The translations under genes and the position numbers were made by a program. The notes beneath the pieces are model-generated. The model was not told the origin of the DNA. It made no database searches and was given only the letters and a program-made list of their open reading frames with translations. A stretch of 64,000 bases of DNA from the NCBI RefSeq assembly GCF_000003815.2, contig NC_049981.1:2991905-3055904 (forward strand). The letters are read 5' to 3'. The stretch is from Branchiostoma floridae. Taxonomy: Eukaryota; Chordata; Leptocardii; Amphioxiformes; Branchiostomatidae. Positions 18,040-31,632 of this stretch are shown here, one piece after another (positions within the stretch are counted from its first letter, which is position 1; each line of letters begins with the position of its first letter).

Positions 18040-18260
18040 GTAAAAGTCTTTCTGCCCGACTTGGCTGCTTTGTGAACTTCTTCAGGCAAGACGGTTCCGT
18101 GGAGTATTTTCCGGAATGCATTTCCTCCTGTCCGCAAACCACTTGTATGTTGACAGTACTAGTGTGCGATGTATTCAGTTTATTAAAGACCATGACCTAC
18201 CGCGAAGACCATGGACTACCTGTAGTCTTCTCGTCTTCACTAGAGGCGGTATAGGACAGA
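18040..18260 (+). pseudogene. Segment related to the 13701-13865 coding candidate
   Basis: TTTGTGAACTTCTTCAGGCA, then AAGACGGTTCCGTGGAGTAT and ATGCATTTCCTCCTGTCC, closely follow 13701-13770, and ACCGCGAAGACCATGGACT recurs farther on in both. Translated, CFVNFFRQDGSVEYF aligns with CFANFFKQDGSVEYF. Small insertions shift the frames relative to each other. Either a degraded paralogue or a repeat family. Confidence 0.35.
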
Positions 18261-18969
18261 GGACAAATATCCTCCTTTTTTCTTTGCATAGACCATATCA
18301 TAAGGCTTATGACGGAAAAGAAGGGAATGTTGGCGGTCCCGTTTGTGGGTTGCAGGGTTTTTGTGTTTGCTTGTTTATTTTACTTTGTACAAACGAAAGA
18401 TTACAATAAGTACATAGTTACATAAAAAAAGAAATATTTACTGTAGCATTTTTGCAAGGGTGATTTGAGGTTAGAAAGCCTATAATTTGACCACTCTTCA
18501 GCTCAGCTCACCTCACCTCACCGGTCCCATAGCCTCACCGGCCGTAGGGGCAGCAATGCCTTCACTCTTCATGATCAGCAGATCAGATAAATAAAAAAGT
18601 AGCCTGCAGCTGTAAAATTAATTAGAAAATAGTTTGCCAACTTATGCAGTGTGCTTGGATTGATCAAAGATTTAATTAACTTAAAACAATATATGAGGAA
18701 ATCAAATTCTTAAGATAACGAAATGATTATGTCATAACAAAATAACCGGAATGACCAAATTGAAATAAGGACAATGAGGAGAGTTGAAATAAGTATGAGG
18801 ATCCATCTGGATTTGTTAACATAGTAATAGATATCAACAAAAACGTAAACAATCCAAGTTAATATACATTTTGGGCTATTCATGAATTTGTCACAATGAG
18901 GGAATATGGACCACTGTACACAATTGCAAATAGTCATAGGTTTCATTTTGCCTTAATTACCTTCATAAA

Positions 18970-19230
18970 TATTCATGGGGGTTATATTTTTAGTAGCGTG
19001 TGTGTGTCAACAAGATAACTTAAGAAAGGCTCGATGGAATGGATTTATACTTTTAAGTCTGTTAAAATCTGTTGGTGGGATGTCACAAAAGCTGGAAATT
19101 ATTAGATTTTGGGCCCCCTAGCAGCTTTTCTTGGTACTGCAGCGGAACGTCCGGTTTTGATATGTCTCGTTTCGAACGATTTATGGTCATTATCTTGGGG
19201 TGTTAGACAGCTCTTGTGCTCTCACAAGTT
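18970..19230 (+). repeat. AAGGAGGTTATATTTT dispersed repeat, diverged copy
   Basis: GGTTATATTTTTAGTAGCGT, then CAACAAGATAACTTAAGAAA and GGGCCCCCTAGCAGC appear in the same order as at 20277-20560. Confidence 0.55.
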
Positions 19231-19452
19231 CTGTAGAAAAATTAAATTCCTAATGAAACTAGACAAACCATCGATCATGAAATATCTAGAATTATGCTCT
19301 TTTATTTCAACCATAACTGAAAAGGGAGGAGAAGTCGGATTTATCTAACGTTAGATTATTTCTTCAACATGTCTTGTTGTGACCTGTACTTAGCCCGACG
19401 TATGCAATTCGAAGGTCTTCATTCAATTAATCCCAAGATCTGCTCTGTCATA
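19231..19452. other. Non-genic spacer with a retroposon-tail fragment
   Basis: Contains GTGACCTGTACTTAGCCCGA at 19379, related to the tail-like repeat at 47375-47450. No gene is seen. Confidence 0.4.
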
Positions 19453-19675
19453 GGCTTGGTTTACACACGAGTTTTCCGGGTTGACTAGGAGTAGACTCCG
19501 CCTGAGCCGACTTGTAGGCAATACTGCGGTCGTCACACCACCGCGACGCAGCTGGGCCTTCCAAGCTGGGCCTTCGCGGTTCCGTGTGTGTAAACAGAGC
19601 GCTCCCGAGTCGGACTCTGGGGGAGTGTACTCCAAGTTGACTCGAGTACTCAAAAACGCGTGTGTAAAGCCGGCC
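19453..19675. repeat. Foldback MITE, GC-rich
   Basis: Left arm begins GGTTTACACACGAGTTTT and includes GGGTTGACTAGGAGTAGACT. The right arm carries CTCCAAGTTGACTCGAGTAC and ends AAAACGCGTGTGTAAAGCC. Arms are about 65 bases with scattered mismatches around a GC-rich centre that itself repeats CTGGGCCTTC. Confidence 0.6.
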
Positions 19676-20254
19676 ATGGCTATGCAACTGGCCTTTCTTC
19701 TTGACTTGGCTGCTTACACCTCCCGGAATGTGTAGGTATGCTCAAACGAAAAGCCGTCGCACGCACTTTCTACTCATCCGAATAAGGTGAAATCTTATGA
19801 AAATCAATGCATGTGATTTACATATGCCAGGTTCACACTCAACAAAATCAATGCGAATCCTGTCAATCAGGCTAATTGTGTATTCTGTTTTGTCCTGGGC
19901 AAGAGTGGACATTCAATGTGTTCAGAGATGTTGATTGTCTTTATGGTTCATGCATTTTGTTGAAGTCTGGAGGTATAGTTTTTTGGTGTAACTGTATGCC
20001 TACCTTCATGTTTGTGTTTTCGGATATTTGTGATCAGCATAACTTTGGAACCTCTCCATGGATTGTAATGACAATGTGTATGTGGGTAGGTGTTTCATAG
20101 ACGAAAGTTAAGGTAAACTTTGGTCTCCATGGAATGTGACCTCGGCAATTTACTCGGAACTTTCAATTTTTGGTAACGTTTGGCCAGGGCATACAATGGT
20201 CTTGATTTGTTTTGGCGGCAAATAGTTTATGAAATAAGGCAGTAGCTTACTCTT

Positions 20255-20560
20255 GAACTACAGGGGCATTTTTTACCTCCATGAAATGTCAAGGAGGTTA
20301 TATTTTCAGTAGCGTTTGTCTGTCTGTCTGTCTGCCAACAAGGTAACTCAAGAACGGCTGGATGGATTGGTTTCATACTTGGTGTGTTGGTGGGGTGTGA
20401 TGAAAGCTGGAAATAATTTGATTTGGGGCCCCCTAGCGGCCCCCCTTGGTACTGCAGCGCAACTTCCAGTTTTGCTATCTCGTGCTCTGAACCAGTTATG
20501 GTCACGAATTTTGAATATTAGATAGCTCTTGTGCTTAAGAATAAGTGACATAAGTTTTGA
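20255..20560 (+). repeat. AAGGAGGTTATATTTT dispersed repeat, best copy
   Basis: CAAGGAGGTTATATTTTCAG, (TCTG)n, CCAACAAGGTAACTCAAGAA, then GGGGCCCCCTAGCGGCC. Related copies lie at 18970-19230 and, more diverged, 22380-22510; a partial piece occurs near 57530. A non-coding multicopy family; class unknown. Confidence 0.6.
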
Positions 20561-23500
20561 CCCCCTTGCGGCTAGTTAAGGAGTAACACGGGCATTTTTG
20601 TCAAAAACCTCTGAAGTGGATAACTCAAGAAGGAAACAACGAATTTTCATGATTTTTGGTATGTAGGTACTTTAGACAATGTTGTACCAAATTAAATACG
20701 AATTAAGCAAAATAGTATTACATTAGCATAATTAATGAGAAAAATCTATCATAGCAGTTTTTTCAATGTACCTCTTGTCCCGGACATGATAAGGTCTTGA
20801 CATTTTAGTGGTAGATAGCTGTCAGCGTCATGGCAAAGTGGGGCAAGTTTCAGCGCCCTAACATTTATTTTTGGAACTGCAGGGGCATTTTTGTCAAAAC
20901 ATTCTAAAGACAACTGCAGAAAGCAATGACGGCTTGACATAATTTTAGGCATGCGGGTAGCTTAGGCAAAGATATCCATAATAATTATATACATATCAAG
21001 CAAATGAGGACTTAATTTCCATAATTAATGTGGAAATTGCATAATTCCATTGTTTTAATAACTGGACTTAAATAAATATAACACATGTAAATTATGATCG
21101 ATGGAACATAAGCAGATGCCAAATATGCTAATGAGGAACTGATTTGCATAATATATGCGAACATTGCAAAACTGCTTAATGATGGGAATTTTATACTTGT
21201 GACATGTGTGTGTTAGTCAATAATGAACATCACCATGCATAAATCATGAAAATGTGCAAGTTATTTGCGTAAAATTGACAAAAGCTCTAAATATTTCATG
21301 GAGGTATGAGGTCGCCGAACTCTAGTTGTTAGATTTATTTCAAGGAGGAAAACGAAACACATGAATGACGAACTTCCATGATATTCGGAATGCAAGTAGC
21401 TTTGACAGAGATGCACACATTGCTATGCAAATTATGCAAACTAGGACCTAATTTGCATTGTCAAGTAGGAAAGTTTGCAACACAACTGTTTTTTTTCATT
21501 ATAGGGCTTTCATACACGTAACTTAATTACTATATAATTTATAGAAAGCGACACGATAATGGATATTTAATACGCAAGTGAAAGTCTAATGATTAGAAAT
21601 TAGAAATGCCACTCTGGGGTAGAAAATTCCCACCATTCACCACTATACTAGAGTCCATTCCTAGATACCACGAGGGTTTTTAGAGGCCGGGTTTGAAATA
21701 AGTTGGAACTATTTTGAATAAAAGAGTATCTACGCCCCAACAGTTATTTTTCAAAAAATTAATATGGAATTTTGAATCTATTTGAATTCCTTTGAATACT
21801 TTGGAAAAATTTTGAATGAGATCATACAAAAATCTCTTTATTTACAAAAATTTTCAAACATCTGCAGGATTCTTGCACTTTTAGAAATATTTGCAAAAAA
21901 TGGTAAATCTTGCCAAATGGTAGAATTTATCTATTGCCCCATAAAAGTTAGCCCCTTTTGTCTCCCTGATATATTTTTAGATTTCACTGATGGGCACTGG
22001 TGGGTCCTTTGTGGTAGGCCATTGACATGACACCAAATCATACTTTGCAAGGATGTGTGAATTGCTTTTTTCCTAGCCCACTGACCCAATATTACAAAAA
22101 AAAATTGTAGAAAATGGTAAATAATGGCAAAATGCTGTTACCATTGTTTACAAACTGTTAGAAGTATTCTGGTATTCTGTTCCTCATCGTGAATATTCAA
22201 AGGTTATACAGACCGCGGAAAATATTTAGAAAGTTCAAATAGCATTCAGAATATAAACATTCAAAGTATAAAATCTCCTGGACATATAATTGAAAACAAT
22301 TGAAAACATTTGTAAATGATGACAATGGCAACCCTCGCGGTGACTTGGTATCGACTCTATTATGACAATTTGGATAATTTAGGCATGTCGGGTTATATCT
22401 GAAGAACCGTAAAATGGATTGCAATAGTTTTTGGTAGGTGGGTAGGTGGGTGTTTGGTGACGGTGAAAGTCGATTTTGGACCCCTGTTTGTTGACCTTGG
22501 TACTGAAGCAGCATCTTTGGGCCTGGACAGTCCGTGGTGTTGATTTGTAGGTAGTGGGTATACGTAGGTGCTAAATTGAGGCTTATGTGGTGTAAATTTG
22601 GACCTTATAGAATCTGTTGATGGATTATGGTGATATTTGTGTTGTGACCCCGACTGTTCTAAAGCATTTATGGCCCTCTGGTGGTTAGGGGTGGTACTGC
22701 AGCAGGTGTTTCATTTTTATGTTACACCACCTTGGTATGGAATGATATAGTTTACATGCAGGTCATCGGTAGAGGGTATCATTTTTGACAGCGTGCTGTG
22801 GTTGCTGTAGTATCTCCTGGGATGTTGTACATAAGGTCCGACTGCAAGCAGAGGGAGGGTAGCTTCCAACACACTCGTACACACTATGTGAATCAGTTGG
22901 CACAATCAATAATGAAAGTCTATAGACCATTATATTTCATAAAAGGACTCTCAGGTTGACATACGTAACTAGGACAGAGAAAAATATTGTAATTATGCAA
23001 ATGAAGAACTGATTTGCATAAATTATTAGAAACTGATATCATTAATCGATGGTAAGGCTGGGAATTTTATCTACAAGTTAAGTTAAGTTGAATATTATTA
23101 CTGTGGGCCATTGTAAAACAGTTCCCTGCTTTCAGCTGTGAAGATAATTTACTGGTGATTGATATATAAATTAGGTGCGTAAAGTTTGTTCAAGAAAGGA
23201 AGATCATAGACAGATTTGCATAATCAATACTCCAGAGGATGTCATCCATAAAAAGTAAATGCTATGGCCTTAACAGATACTAGCTATGGACTAACTAAAC
23301 AATGTTGATTAACATGAAAATCACCATGCATGGATTATATAAATGTAAAAGAAATTTGACCATTTTTTTCTTTAAAAATCACTTAATATTTCATGAAAGT
23401 ATGTTTCCGAACTCTTGCTTGCGATGGTTTTAAAGCAGGGTCACGTTATTCATTATAACGTCCTGGTATTCCCACCAGAGAAGATCCGATTGTGTTGGCT

Positions 23501-23604
23501 GATTATTTGTTTATGTTCAGTAGAATGTGAAGTGAGAAAGAGGTGCCGTTTTTCGTGAAACGATGATTATTTTCTATTTTGCGTAGAATCTATTTGTCAT
23601 CAAC
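20561..23604. other. Upstream flank of the adhesion GPCR gene: diverged repeats
   Basis: Successive blocks with TTTGCATAATTAATG-type words (20680-21500, 22980-23250) look like decayed copies of one repeat; similar wording recurs inside receptor introns at 33500-33540 and 36560-36610. No exon is recognised. No TATA box is evident just before the receptor start codon. Confidence 0.45.
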
Positions 23605-24235
23605 ATGGCAGGACTACCTCCACGCCGTTGGATGGCAAACTTCGTGTCCTTGCTCGTCTTCTTGTTACCAAACCACCTGATTCAGTCCAGTGCAACTTTG
23701 TGTGGAGGTAACCTGACGGCTCCCTCTGGAGGTCCTTTTACATCACCGACCTATCGCAGTAACTATTACAGCAATGTGATCTGTGAGTGGCGGATCGCCG
23801 TTCCAGAAGGAAATACGATTCTACTCACGTTTGGCAGTTTTAATTTTACATCTTACGATGCCATTCTAAACATCTACGATGGGGCCAATACTAGTGCTGC
23901 ACAGTTAAAGAGGTATTTCCTTTCAAAAATGTCACAACTCATGATGATCAGAACTCATTGATGTTGATGTTATTTGATGGTACAATTCGTAGTGACAATT
24001 GTACATCCAAATCTCCAATCTTTTGCGGTAACTACGTATCACTCGTATATCAGCATTCGCTAACATGATATTTACTTTTGAATATCCAGCTTAAGAAGGT
24101 CAGCGTCGGTCCGCCCTATCACCAGCACATCTAACGTGATGTTCCTGAGGTTCACATTGCGCTACCACCCTTACGATTTTGATTGGACGAATCAAGAATT
24201 CGAGTTCTCCTACACAAGTAACGCAACAGCTCAGA
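23605..24235 (+). CDS. Exons 1-2: signal peptide and CUB domain 1
   Basis: Exons 23605-23912 and 24090-24235. The start ATG follows AACATGG context; [14 protein letters not shown] then [16 protein letters not shown] form a basic N-terminus plus hydrophobic core, a signal peptide with likely cleavage near residue 30. CUB1 begins [13 protein letters not shown] and has CEW and the ILNIYDG core. The second exon is longer than its sisters (HPYDFDWTN insertion between the last strands). The intron splits an Arg codon (AG/G-type position) as in every later CUB. Confidence 0.85.
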
Positions 24236-27200
24236 GTAAAGGTATTTATACGGAAATTTCAAAGCTTGCATCAAGTTGCATGACTAAAACAAAAGTGTTT
24301 GATTAAGGGTTGGGGTGTATACGGTGCCATAATTCATGGCCGGTTCCTATAACCACCAAATGAACGACCGAGCGTAGCGAGTTTGTTTGAGGCAGTTATA
24401 GGAACCGGCCATGAATTATGGCTCTGTATATAAGGTTATACATCAAAGGAAAGCGGGTCATTAACGTTATTATCATATATACATTGTCATATATCTAGCC
24501 GTGACGACTTAGCTTCGGAGGGCGCATTACATTATATAGTACAGTAAACCAATACTTTACCGAACGCGCCTAGCAACGGGAAAAATACCCTAGCAACCGA
24601 CCGCCGTGTACCCCCGATGACAGTTTTGTATAGTAGCTGCCCTAGATAATGATGCTTCATGTTCCTTAGTGACACCGACCAATGCAACTGAATGTGGAGG
24701 CAACCTGACGGCTGCCTCTGGAAGTACTCTGACATCACCGAACTATCCCAGTGACTATGGCAATGATGAGAACTGTGAGTGGTGGATCACCGGTCCAACA
24801 GGATCCACGATTCGTCTCATGATTGACAGCTTCAACATTGAGCCCGAATTTGACGTTTTGAATATCTACGATGGAGACTGTCTTATTGCCGCGCCACTAG
24901 TAAGGTAGAATCCTTAACAACTTATCACATGCTGAAGAAAGGTTCAACTGTAATTTCCTACACAAAACATGGACAAACCAAACGCCAGTTTGAAAAAGAG
25001 AAATCCAGCGCTTACATGATGTTACGTCATGCATATTAGACACGTTACTCAGTGACTAGTGGATCATAAGTCTCAGAAATCTTAATGGTTCTTTGAAAAG
25101 ATGATTGAAACCCTAGCGTAATTGTTGTCTTTCACTCTAAAAATTGGAGTTTTGGGTCTGTTTTGTTTAAGATAATTTCTATCGTCACAGATGAACTTTG
25201 AGGTGTGATATGATATGGACGTATGCTTATTGATAATGTTACCTGTAGTAAAGGTGATGAGCACGCAAATACCAATTTGCGTGTACATCCTAATTAAATC
25301 TCCAAAATCTTCAGTAGAACATTAGCTTTATATACTTTTTTATTTTACACATACTATTTTATCATTTTATTTACCAGTTTAACAGGCTCTCAGTCAGCCC
25401 GCAATATCACCAGCACGTCTAACGTGATGTTCCTGAGGTTTACATCTGATGGGAGCGTGACGGATCAGGGGTTCCAAATTTCCTACACAGGTAAGACAAC
25501 AAATACGGTCGTGGCTTTCATACCTATAAATCTAACTACATGAAGAAAACTAGTTCTACGATCTCAGACCTTTGCCAAATAATATTAACCTTTGCCAGTG
25601 ACGCCTTAGAAATGTTTCTAATTGATTATGCAAACTATGTTGATCATCTTTACTATCCAATATGTTGATTACGCAATTTGTTTTAAGTACAAATGTGAGA
25701 TGCTTCTTAGCATTTTTTAGAAAGTATGTAAATTTTGCCCGGCATTGCATGAAAAATGTTTCATGTATTTCACCTTTACTTAGCTTGCTAGTGCTGCAAG
25801 CGTAACTTTACGTGCTTGCCAAATAAAGATTTTTTTCTCGATACAAAGTAATACCGAACAGCGCAAGTGGATGTGGAGGAAACCTGACTTCTTCGTCTTT
25901 GTATGGAGAGTATTTTCAATCACCAAACTATCCATGTGACTACGGTAATAATGAGACATGTGAGTGGCTGATCACTGTCCCAGCAGGAAACATAATAGAT
26001 CTCAGCTCCTACTTCTTTCACGTTGAGGAAAATAGTGACTTTCTGACTATCTACGATGGAAGCGATGTTTTTGCTGAACAGATAAGAAGGTACTTTTTTA
26101 TTTTAAATCCCTCTGATTATTTAGGCTAATGTATGCTTATCAACAATGATATTTGTAGAACAGTCAGAAAATCCTGTTTGTAAAAAAAAACCTTAAAGGA
26201 GTTTGAGTGTCTCATCTTGTCGAGTAATTTGAACACTGAAAATATGAATATCAAGAAATTCTATTTTTGAATAAAATCAATTATAGAATTGGTCTATTCA
26301 TACATACATACATACATACATACATACATGTATACTAAAACAACATTGCAGCCTGTTATACCTTGCTGTAAAACTGGCTGAATTAAATTAGTTGTATACT
26401 TATAAAGCATCCTTAAAACATATATATATATATACAACATAACTTGAAGCGCACTTACGCTGTTTCCCTTACTTACACACAATGTGCTCGTTGATGTCTA
26501 GGTTAACAGGTTCACAGTGGGGCAGATTCGTCACCAGCTCAACTAACGCGATGTTCCTAAAGTTTACATCTGACGAGAAAGGGGCAGCCCGAGGGTTCAA
26601 TATCAACTACAGAAGTCAAAGTAAGTGTGTTGCTGGACAGTCGGCATTTGAAAGTCATGACAATGATATATACATATATGCATTATATATATATATAGAT
26701 CTAACTACATATATATATATATATATATATATAATGCATATTTTATTATGAAAAATAAACTAAATTACATGAGATTTTATTCATGTAATAAAATAGCAGT
26801 AATGTAGTAAGAAAACCTCGAAAATACATTGTTACAACCGAAATTAACGAATTTCATAAACAAATAACTGTTTAACAACCGGTTGCCATGGCAACACGAA
26901 AAACGAAGCAAACTTTGTAACATTGTTGCCAACTAAATCTTAACCGTTAGTAAAAAGTCGTTACATTTGGTTGGTCTAGCGTAAGCCGTTCGGGCATTAT
27001 GTGACATGGAAGTTGGCGCTGGCCGCAAAAGCAACCCCCGTCTGTTTCGAATAGGGTTAAACTATCCCGCAGCACTACCTTTGAAGTAGTCATTGACAAA
27101 TACAGTATAGAAAACTAAAAAAAATGTTTTTCTAGGAAAAATGAAATAAATATACCTTTTTACCTAATTAAGATTTAATGTATTTTGCTTAAATGTTCCT

Positions 27201-30200
27201 CAATAACAAGGCTTTTCATACGTTTGCTACACCAGGATGTGGCGGCTTCTTCACGGATCTAGATCTCTCCAGAGGTCCTTTCACATCACCGAACTACCCA
27301 AGAAACTACAGCGATAATGAACATTGTTATTGGGCGATCGACGTCCCAGAAGGAAAAATAGTTCGTCTCACGTTTGACAGTTTCGACGTTGAGAAAGACC
27401 GTGACTTTCTTAACATCTACGATAGTCAGTCGTTGCTACGAAGGTAAATGCCTTAATTACCAGGCACACCTAATGATATGGACGAATACATACTGACTAT
27501 AGTAGTAATCTTTCAAGATGCACGGATGCTTACCACTTACTACTAATAATGCAAGGTAATAATCAGCAATTGCAAGCAAATACCAAAATTCTTAATCTTA
27601 TTATTAAATCTCTTGTTGTCGGGATGAAATGAAATACACTTGAAAGTGCCACATCATACCATGTATCCATTGATTTCTAGGTTAACAGGTCAGAAGTCTG
27701 TCATCAACATCACCAGCACTTCCAACTGGATGGGCCTCAGTTTTAAATCTGACGAGAATGGGACGGCCCAAGGGTTTCAGTTCTCCTATACAATTCACAC
27801 GGCTCACAGTAAGGGTTTTGTTTAAAGTTTGAATGTTATCTGAAGATATGGCGATAACTTTTTAAATAGATTTTATCAGAATGTTCATTAGCCCAAGGAA
27901 CGTTCCAACATCCAATGGCACTGGTGCCTTAATGTTGCGTTCATTTCACAACTGTTCCCAGTTCCTCATTTTCACTAGCTATAGATAGTAACTAATTAAG
28001 GCAGAAACAATAAGTAAAGTTGAACACCATGTATTCAATATGCTAATGCATACCCGTAATTATCATTTAACCCATTGAGCCCTAGTGCGCATGCGTGAGG
28101 TGTATTAGCAAATAATGAGGTATATGAACCTAATGACAACTAATGACCTAATGTGTATATTTTCCTCTTCGTTAATCAGCTGGAAATAAAAATGTGCCTC
28201 GTGATTTTAAACTTATTTCATTTCGCGCAACCACGCACGGGCGGAGAGGCCGAGAGGTGGGGTGTGAAGTTAGAACCATTGACACAAAGGAACAAAAAAA
28301 TACTTGAAAATTCTAATTGCAAGCTGTGCATACATGTACTGATCTTGTTACAAGGTACATGAGGTTAGAAATTCAATAACGATGCTTGAAGTTACCGATG
28401 ATGGCCTGAATATTACCAGCTTGGGATTTTGTGATTCTGTGCAATTTGCCGAAGAGTGAGATAATTCATTGTGCAATAACTCGCTTCTAAACTGTAATTG
28501 CAAAGGTTTACATGTGAGTACTTATTCCATAACAGCAAACAAAACATCACTTCACGAAAGTAAATAATTGTTTCGTTATCCTTTCTAAGCCTCCAAGTTT
28601 GACAGCTAACCGCAATGCCCGGGCATTTTGTTCTTTAGTGACACCGGACAGCTACAGTGCCCCAGGTTGTGGCAGATACCATCTGACGAATCACTCTGGA
28701 GGTCCTTTTACATCACCGAACTATCCCAGTAACAACGGCAACAATGAGATCTGTGAGTGGCTGATCGTCGTCCCAGAAGGAAGAACGATTCTTCTCACGT
28801 TCGACAGTTTTGACGTTGAGGAAAACGGTGACGTTCTGACCATCTACGACAGATACAGGTCTAGAATCTTGAGAAGGTAAGGTCTTAGGGAAAAAATTTC
28901 CAGCTGATGATATGAACGTGCTCAGAAGGAGATTTACATAGCCATCCTTATCAATCAAATTCCCAGCATTTTGGACAATATAAACTAAACAAACGTTAAT
29001 CCTTAGTTACTCTCTATTCGATTGACAATGTTGACGTCTAGGTTATCCGGTCCACAGCCAGTTAGCCCCATTACAAGTTCATGTAACGTGATGTTCCTGA
29101 GGTTTACATCTGACTACAGCGATACGGCTCAAGGGTTCCAGTTCTCCTACACAAGCTACACACCTTACAGTAAGGGCATTATTTATCGTCGTTTCGATCA
29201 TGTCTTTATTTGATACATATAACAGTTAGCATCATTGTTATATTACAATATTGCGGCATTGTGTTTCATTGCGGGTTTTGGTTTTTGTGTCATAAGATAA
29301 GTATATACCATAACTTTCTTTTGCTTCTACATGTACTTTTTAAAAATGTAAAGATAACGTTATATTTTCGTAGCTTTCAAGAAATGTTATCTGATATGGC
29401 ACATGCAACATGTGTCCGAGTTGTTTTCAATTACGAGTTTTCTTACTCTGTAGTGAGACCGACCAATGCCACTGGCTGTGGAGGTAGCCTTACAGCTCCC
29501 TCTGGTGTCATCACATCGCCGAACTATCCCAGTAACTATGGCAACAATGAGATTTGTGAGTGGCAGATCGTCGTCCCAGAAGGAAGCAAGATTCGTCTGA
29601 CGTTCGAAAGTTTTGACGTTGAAGATGGCTACGACTTTTTGATCTTCTACGATGGAGCCAGTGGTTGTTCTCCGAGGTTGCGAAAGTTAATCACTTATAT
29701 GTTATATAAAGAATATCCATAATGCAATTTGCCAACCCCAATTTGGGGTCAGTCCAAACTTATTTATAGTGTTGGTTAGTTAAAGTTTAGTCCCAAAACG
29801 TGTGAATGCCTGATCATATGATCTGTTCATTTTCTAATCGGTCTAACATCCGGTTCACCGGATGTTTTCAGGTCCGATTTTTCCTGACCGGTCCGATTAG
29901 AAAACCCGGTTTTGTACCGGTACACCGTACCCACCTCTAGTACAGAATATAGTAGTAGTAATAGCCTTTATTGCAAATTCATGACCTGTCGGGCTAAGTA
30001 CATGCATGCAGATACAAAGGTCGTAATACAATACACATAGTTTCTAAGACGAATCTAAAACATGGGTTCTAAAACTATTCTTAGACTAATACATTTGTTC
30101 GGCTTCTTCTCGTTTCGTAGTAATGTTAAAATGTAGCTTGAGATGTATTAATAAAGCAAAAACGAATAAGTGCAGGTAAATTAAACATTCACGAGGCTCG

Positions 30201-31574
30201 TTCTTATCCCCTATCAAAGATAAGAACAAATCAGAAAAAAGTAAATGTAAATGAAAACAGATATTAACAATATATTATAATAGCAGGTTATAGGATGATA
30301 CTGATAGTTTATGGTAACTTTTTTTTACAAGCAATGCCTCTTACTAACATACTATTTACTTGTTGATCTTTCAGCATAACAGCTAGCAGCCCAATCACCA
30401 GCACATCTAACGTGATGTTCGTGAGGTTTACATCCGATGAAGTTGTAACGGCTCGAGGGTTCCAGCTCTTCTACACAAATTACAGTAAGAAAATTGTTTC
30501 TCAATGGACATTTCAACGTTATGGCTACATAGGTCACGTTATATGGTATATCGTATAAATTTGTATTGTATACTTATGGTAACATTGACTTGAAGAAAGT
30601 TTTATACTAGGAATGGTGTAATGTTAAGCATTTGAAAATCACCACCATTATCCTTATTTCACATCCTCGCTCACTTCTTGAAAATACTCTTGATGTCTAA
30701 TTTCATGTCGGTAATCATGGCAGGATGAAATGCAATTGATGACAAAGACATAATTAGCATTTGATTATACAAATCATCACTCAAGGTATCTACATTCCAA
30801 TTTTCACCAATTCCTGCAAATTCCAACTCCTGCATAAAAGATCACATTGTCCTATACATGTATAACTAATGTTCCGCCTGTACTCATCAATACTGGACAA
30901 CGTGTTATAAACAATTTCAAAACAAAGAAAAACTTTTATGTATAATTTGCTAACACCACGTGCACATAGAGCAATTTGTAGCTTCTCTCAATGACTTGGC
31001 ATATTTTCTTCCTTTGGTACAACAGCTTGTGGAGGTAACCTGACGGCTCCCTCTGGAGGTCCTTTTACATCACCGAACTATCCCAGTAACTATGGAAACT
31101 ACGAGATCTGTGAGTGGCGGATCACCGTTCCAGAAGGAAGCACGATTCTTCTGACGTTTGACAGTTTTGACGTTGCGGGAAACGGTGACGTTATGACTAT
31201 CCACGATTCATCTATTCAGCCAATAATAAGGTAAGGTATTAAAACAAATCCAAGGTCATCATATTGACTGATGCGTAGATATAGACAGCATTAACAGTAA
31301 AACACTCAGAAGGCGGATGCCACGCTATATTTGGGGATATTATGGGATAGTTTGAAGTAAATGTGTTGTAACTTTCTACTCACTTGACAATGTTGTGTTC
31401 TATAGGTTATCACGTTCACAGCCAGTTAGCCCCATTACAAGTTCATGTAACGTAATGTTACTGACGTTTACATCGGATGACAGTGGTACGGCTCAGGGGT
31501 TCCAGTTCTCCTACACAAGCTACACACCTTACAGTAAGGGTACTATAAATTGACGCATATATATATATGTGTGT

Positions 31575-31632
<58 letters not shown>

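Noticed and set aside
19481..19735. Open frames of 79 to 84 residues on both strands
   Set aside because: They lie in the arms of a GC-rich foldback element; self-complementarity explains the paired frames.
29210..29722. 170-residue continuous frame as an alternative first exon of CUB6
   Set aside because: The part before 29454 is intron; the conserved acceptor TCTGTAG and phase 1 start match all other CUB exons.
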